The notes beneath the pieces are model-generated. The model was not told where the DNA came from. It saw only the letters and a program-made list of their open reading frames with translations, and did no database searches. This document shows, piece after piece, positions 59,316-64,000 of a DNA stretch of 64,000 nt. The stretch covers positions 1,934,501 to 1,998,500 of the forward strand of contig OX327696.1 in the NCBI GenBank assembly GCA_946807835.1, read 5' to 3'. Both the position numbers and the translations under genes were made by a program. This DNA is from Ailanthus altissimus (lineage: Eukaryota > Streptophyta > Magnoliopsida > Sapindales > Simaroubaceae). How positions within the stretch are numbered: the first letter of the stretch is position 1; every line of letters starts with the position of its first letter.

Positions 59316-59462
59316 GTTTTTTTTGGTCTTGCTACTAAACATTTTGTTGTGCCACACAAAATTTAGGGTCAGTATTGATTTGGAATTATTCACATGAAAC
59401 TTATTTGGCCGGTAATGAAATGGAATCATGGAAAAAAGCATAGACACCCCCTAACAAAGTTT

Positions 59463-59565
59463 GAAATTCACTCTCCGTCTTCTTTGACCGCGACTTCCCT
59501 TACCGGTCCATCAAAATGCTGTCCTCCAAGCGCTCTGCTGAAAAGCAACTTCCTTACAAGACAGA
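59463..59565 (+). pseudogene. ASD: Aspartate-semialdehyde dehydrogenase fragment, unit 2
   Basis: Reads FFDRDFPYRSIKMLSSKRSA then EKQLPYKTERT before a stop. Same segment as 35580-35680 and uninterrupted at the point where copia B inserted in unit 1 (CCGTC at 59476-59480). About 30 residues are recognisable; no start, no catalytic part. Confidence 0.7.
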
Positions 59566-59635
59566 ACGTACACAATTAAATTTACGTTTAATTGCAAAAA
59601 ACAAAAAATGGTGTAAATATATGAATATCTAGCCG

Positions 59636-59806
59636 GGTCGGACTTTTTGTCGTTAGGGTTCAAAATTAAATTGCCATTAAACCCAGCAAATCCCTGTCGT
59701 CTTCTTTCACTCTCTTCCTCGTACCGAATACAGCTGACTTCTTCCTTCTCCTCTTTCGCTATCTTTCGAAACTCTCTCTCTCTCTCTCTCTCTCGCTTTC
59801 ACTCTT
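59636..59806 (+). promoter_or_regulatory. CBP80 promoter/5'-UTR fragment, unit 2
   Basis: GTTAGGGTTCAAAATTAAATT-type sequence, CTCTTCCTCGTACCGAATAC, GCTATCTTTCGAAACTC and a (CT)n tract at 59772-59796, then CGCTTTCACTCTTC. The CBP80 start codon and first exon found in unit 1 between two CT tracts are missing here. Homology between the units ends near 59806. Confidence 0.5.
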
Positions 59807-60949
59807 CATTTTTGTGTTTTCGAAACCCTAGCTCGAATGCTGTAATGTGCAGTGCACGTGTGCTCATTCTTTGTTTTTATGAACTTGCTTCGGCCTACTT
59901 CGTCGGAATATGCCTGTAATTTTCGAACATTATCTTGTCTTTGCTTCACTTTTGAAATCAAGTTGTTGTAACTTTCAGAAATTGAGAAATTAAACTTAAA
60001 TTTAATTTGAAGGGTTATGGAGGTTTCGGTTTTTCTCATTTGACTTCTTGGGCGGCATTTAGGGATTATTAAATGAAAATTTATGGGTTGTAACGTTAAA
60101 TATTGGAATATTTACTGTGAATAAAATATGGTTGGATCTTAAGGTGTTAAGCTATATCACCTACACTCTATTAGGTAAAGGGGTTTTCAGTGATAGGAGA
60201 GGTTAGCTTCTATTGAGTATTCACAAGCCCAGTCATTACATAGCCCTAGTGGCCTCCCCTAGCGGTGATACGGAATCTGTCCTGATGGTATTGAATACTT
60301 TCAGACCCATATTTCTTGGCCTGCAGGCATGAATTTATATTGTAAGTTTTCCTGTTAACAGATATGCGCTTCGGTGATTTTGAAGCACAATGTTCTTACA
60401 AGTGATTAAGATGTACAGAATACTTCAAAATCTTTCACACAGATGTATTTCAAAGAAAGCAGCACCAGATAGCTATGATCCAAGAGTTCAAAATTCTTCA
60501 CTGAACTACAGAAATAAGGATAGAAATGGCCCCTAAATTCTTGAAATACATATGGTTCTATTTTATGATAGAACCTGTTGTATTTGAATGCAATTTTTGC
60601 TAAAATAGCTAGTGCAACTTTGCCCATAAGTTTGAATTGAATATTATTGTTTGCAAAAATTGGATGCACATAAATTATTGTTAGGTTTATTAATATTTTT
60701 CTTTGTGTTTGTTGAGGGATGAACATACCTGCGTAGGTCATTTTCCAGAAGTCATTTTTTTCATTCCAATGTTTGAGAAACTTAAATACGAGGCTATAAA
60801 ATCAATTTCTTCCATGATTAGTAAACAAAGAGTCTCTTCACACGATCTTCTCTCTTATTTCTCTCATTGGGAATATGATGTCTTAATAAGTTTATGTGAG
60901 AAAGTTGATTAAAAATCATCAGAATATAATTTAGAGAGCAAGGCAAGTG
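59807..60949. other. No gene recognised
   Basis: 5'-UTR-like sequence with AAACCCTAG near 59823, then AT-rich DNA. A plus-strand stretch near 60180-60310 has more even composition (HYIALVASPSGDTESVLMV) but no start, motif or family I can name. Confidence 0.45.
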
Positions 60950-61420
60950 TATTGGGTACACGATGATCAAAGACGAACGTGAAAGGAAGCGAAAAGATGA
61001 AAGTAGCTGCACATGCGTGGGCACTGCGGCGCCCCAAACAGCACCTGAGCACTGTGGTGCCAGGAAGTGGGCGTTGTGGCACCCTATGCAGGAAAAAGTG
61101 TTTCTTAATTGCTCCGTCTCCCACTTATTACAGAACTCCTAAAAATGACTCCCACACATTTAGGGTTAACCTAAGTCATCCTAAAACCTATATAAAGGCT
61201 CTTTATTGGCTTCTAAACATATCTTAATGATATCCTTGTCATCATAGCAATATTTTTTATTCTTAGTGAGAGAAACTTATTGGTTACAAGAGAAAGTGAT
61301 CTTGATTCGCTGTTGACGTAGACAAGTTACCGAACCATGTAAATTCTGTATGTGCTTTCTCCTACCTTTCTCTCTATTACTTGGGATAATTGCTTACTTG
61401 ATTGCTTCCCCTTCAAAAAA
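60950..61420 (+). repeat. Copia E 5' LTR
   Basis: TATA box CTATATAAAGG at 61188-61198. Shares GTAGACAAGTTACCGAAC with copia D. The right border is set by the primer-binding site; the left border is approximate. Three 13-bp words of the type GCACTGTGGTGCC lie at 61021, 61049 and 61071. Confidence 0.6.
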
Positions 61421-61421
61421 C

Positions 61422-61433
61422 TAGTATCATAGC
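61422..61433 (+). other. Copia E primer-binding site, two mismatches
   Basis: TAGTATCATAGC compared with TGGTATCAGAGC, the complement of initiator tRNA-Met. Confidence 0.7.
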
Positions 61434-61449
61434 TTATTTTTCAGTAGAC

Positions 61450-62172
61450 ATGGTCACACTCAATGGGTCAAATGACTTCAATTTGTGAAAGATGTAGGTT
61501 AGGGCGTTATTGGTAAGTCAACAGTTAGGCTCGACATTAGAGGAGACTACAGCTCCATCTAGTGAAGAAGAGAAAATGCCAGAGTCATCTAAGGTTCAAG
61601 AAGAAAGAATGGATATTCAAGAAAGAGCTCACAGTACAATCGTTCTGTCATTGAGCAAAAAAGTATTAAGAGAATTAACAGATGAGACAACAATAATCGA
61701 TCTTTGGAAGAAGCTTAATTCTCTTTATATGAGAAAATCATTGGTCAACAGATTGCATATAAAGAATAAGCTGTATCAGTTGTCCTTGTTAGAAGGGACG
61801 CCGATGAAAGATTATATAGATGTCTTCAACAAGATCATTATTGATCTTGAATCTATCAACATCAAGATAGAAAATAAAGATAAGGCAATCATCTTGGTGA
61901 GTTCTCTTCACAAGAGTTATGAGAGCTTTGTGGATACGTTATTCTATGGCAGAGAGAGTTTAATGATTAGCGATGTGAAATCATCATTAAACTCAAAGAT
62001 ATTAGGAAAGAAGATTGAAGGCAATGCAGAAAGTTTATCTATAAGAGTAAGGTCCTCATATAGAGATAAAAATAAAAAGGGCTCGAGATCAAAGTCCAGG
62101 GCTCCTAGGAAGTGTTATTACTATAAGAAAGAGGGACACTTCATAAAGGATTATCCAGAGAAGAAAGCATAA
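61450..62172 (+). pseudogene. Copia E gag
   Basis: ATG at 61450 (MVTLNGSNDFNL), then TGA at the usual Trp codon. The frame reopens and covers the UBN2-type gag core (LWKKLNSLYMRKSLVNRLHI, LYQLSLLEGTPMKDYIDVFN). The zinc knuckle has decayed to CYYYKKEGHFIKDYPE: two of its cysteines are Tyr. TAA at 62170-62172. Confidence 0.88.
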
Positions 62173-63540
62173 GACAAGAAGAAAATAAATGCTGTACTTG
62201 CTTATGATGATAGCTACGATAACGCAATGACATTAGTCGCTACTAATTGTAAGAATACTAAATAATGGGTTCTTGATTCTAGTTTTAGTTTTCACATGTT
62301 CCCACATAAGTCATTGTTTATAAAATTTCAGCCCATTAGTAGTGGTAATGTGTTAATGGGTAACGACATTACTTGTTATATGATAGGAATTGGTAGTATT
62401 AAACTTAGGTTGAAATGATGGGCAAGTGAGAGAGTTGACAGAAGTTAGGTATGTTCCTGACCTCAAGAGGAACTTGATCTCACTAGAGACTGTAGACTAG
62501 AATGGGTGTTCCATCTGGATCGACAGATGGGTTTTGAGAGTATTGAAGGGTTCTATAGTAGTAATGAAAGAAGAGAAGCACAAAGATGTTTATGTACTTA
62601 AGGGTGAAGTTGTAAGAGGTTCTATATTATTCTCTATAGATGATGAGAATATGCAAACCAAGTTATGAAATCTTATACTAGCACACCTTGGAGAGCGAAA
62701 TATAAGGGAGTCATTTAGTCAAATGATGTTTGGTGATGACAGGTTCCAATCATTAGAGTTTTTATTTTAACATTGTGTGCTTGAAAAAAACACATAAGGT
62801 GAGGTTTAGTATCAACAAGTACAAGACAAAGGGGACTCTTGACTACATACACTCGGATCTTTGAGGCCAACTCAGACAGCTACTTGCAGAGGTGTTACGT
62901 ATTTTTTCAGTTTGATTGATGACAATTCGAGAAAGCTATAACTCTATGTATTGAAAAGTAAAATTAAATGTTTAATACGTTTAAGACTTGAAAATATTTG
63001 GTTGAGAATTAGACTGGCAAAAGGGTAAAAAGGCTACGAACTGACAATGACCTTAAGTTTTACAATATCGAGTTTAGTGGGTTTTGTTCCAAGCATGAGA
63101 TTGCAAGGTATAGAACTGTGAGAGTAACACCATAACATAATGACGTAGCTAAGAGGATGAATAGAATCTTACTTGAAAGGATTAGATGCATGCTTACAAA
63201 TGCAAAGTTGTCAAAGACTTTCTAGGGAGAAGTTGTAGTGACTGCAGCTTATTTGATTAATAGAAGTCCCTCATTAGTAATAGACTTTAAGACTCCAGAA
63301 GAGAAATAGTTTAGCAACCCTTATAAGCATGACCATCTTAGAATATTTGGTTGCCTTGACTTTATTCATATTAAAGAATGGAAGTTCGACCCTAGAGCTA
63401 TCAAACGGGTATTCATAGGGTATCCCGAAGTAGTGAAAGGATACAAGGTGTAGTGTAGAGAGTTGACACTACCAATGAGTATCATAAGTCGTGATGTGAC
63501 GTTCGATGAGATGATAATGTTGAAAGCCTCTTAAGAAGAT
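62173..63540 (+). pseudogene. Copia E protease and integrase
   Basis: Protease-like WVLDSSFSFHMFPHKSLF near 62269-62322 has Ser where the D-S-G triad needs Gly. Integrase fragments follow: HSDL-like segment near 62850, LIDDNSRKL-like near 62915, KRVKRLRTDND near 63020-63055, then RITLERIRCMLTNAKLSK near 63165-63215 and a TAG at the conserved FWGE Trp (near 63222). Frames shift repeatedly. Confidence 0.8.
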
Positions 63541-64000
63541 GAGAAAGAAGAACCTATGCCCAAGGAAGACTCAGCACCTAAGTTAATAGAAGTTAAAGTG
63601 GAACTTGAGAGTAGATCTGGTATGCCCCCAGATCAGCAATTCAACAATGAGATCCTTGAAGAAGAATTAAGAACACTAGCGAGTTCTTTTAAGTCAAACC
63701 AAGAAAAGATTAGGACTCCTGAGATGGAACTTGAAGAGTATCAGCTAGCCACAGACAGGCTAAGGAGAACGATTAACCTATCAATCAGGTATGCACAAGC
63801 AGACTTAGTTGCTCACACTTTTAATTCTGCTTACACTCTTGAATTTGATGAGCGTAGAACATATGGTGAAGTTATGAAGAGTGAAAACAAGAAAGAATGA
63901 CAGCAGCTCATGCATAAAGAGATTAGTTTTCTTAGGAGGAATAATACTTGGAAGTTGGTGAAGAGACCTCAAAAGAAACTTGTGGGGTGCAAGTGGGTGT
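63541..64000 (+). pseudogene. Copia E integrase-RT linker and start of reverse transcriptase
   Basis: Linker MELEEYQLATDRLRRTINLS, YAQADLVAHTFNSAYTLEFD, then KSENKKE and a TGA where the related sequence has Trp (KEWQQ). RT begins RRNNTWKLVKRPQKKLVGCK at the right edge. Same linker as copia D (7579-7397). Confidence 0.85.

Larger units (their letters stand above)
60950..64000 (+). mobile_element. Copia E: Ty1/copia element, right end outside window
   Basis: 5' LTR (about 60950-61420), primer-binding-like site, gag, protease, integrase and the start of RT follow in order on the plus strand. The window ends inside RT (VGCKWV). Same family as copia D. Many in-frame stops. Confidence 0.88.

Noticed and set aside
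60703..60912. 69-codon plus-strand frame as a gene
   Set aside because: No motif, no splice context and no related sequence in the window.

Overview
The window is eudicot plant nuclear DNA. It is AT-rich and crowded with decayed LTR retrotransposons, and it holds plant LRR receptor kinases with GT-AG introns, a plant-type L1 LINE and plastid-derived fragments. I cannot name the species. All calls come from reading the sequence, with no database search.

The core is a duplicated receptor-kinase unit. Unit 2 (about 50254-59806) contains RLK-2, a four-exon gene on the minus strand (58353 to 52266). It encodes an LRR-XII-type, non-RD receptor kinase of about 1122 residues whose reading frame is open throughout, but the splice donor of exon 2 reads TT instead of GT. 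Unit 1 (about 10541-36128) contains RLK-1, a clearly dead paralogue. A LINE sits in its exon 1, a full-length copia element with target-site duplication sits in its intron 2, and at least four small frameshifts break exons 1, 2 and 3. Both copies carry the same roughly 930-bp long-terminal-inverted-repeat element in intron 1, so that insertion predates the duplication. Upstream of each RLK lie repeats of about 100 bp, a fragment of aspartate-semialdehyde dehydrogenase, and the promoter/5'-UTR of a nuclear cap-binding protein CBP80 gene; only unit 1 retains the CBP80 start codon and first 29 codons.

Layout: 1-4356, copia C (plus strand, cut by the window edge) with its 3' LTR; 5200-6015, unrecognised spliced relic; 6019-10540, 3'-truncated copia D (minus); 12202-25654, RLK-1 with copia A (15485-19976), the intron TIR element (20556-21481) and the LINE (22395-25184); 26440-35579, copia B (minus) inserted in the ASD fragment and itself hit by two solo LTRs (26681-28086 and 30090-32578), each with a perfect 5-bp duplication; 36003-36089, CBP80 exon 1; 36990-37510, plastid DNA; 39240-41460, copia G; 41750-46745, copia F with a MITE and a 2.7-kb gypsy-type solo LTR; 49440-50046, LINE 3' end; 52266-58353, RLK-2; 60950-64000, copia E (plus, cut by the window edge).

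Unit 2 supplies empty-site sequences for several insertions in unit 1, so the history can be ordered: the intron TIR element first, then duplication, then copia B, copia A and the LINE in unit 1, then solo LTRs inside copia B. I see no bacterial-type operon, CRISPR array or intact tRNA/rRNA gene. No complete autonomous transposon is present either: every copia element is broken by stops, deletions or lost catalytic residues.
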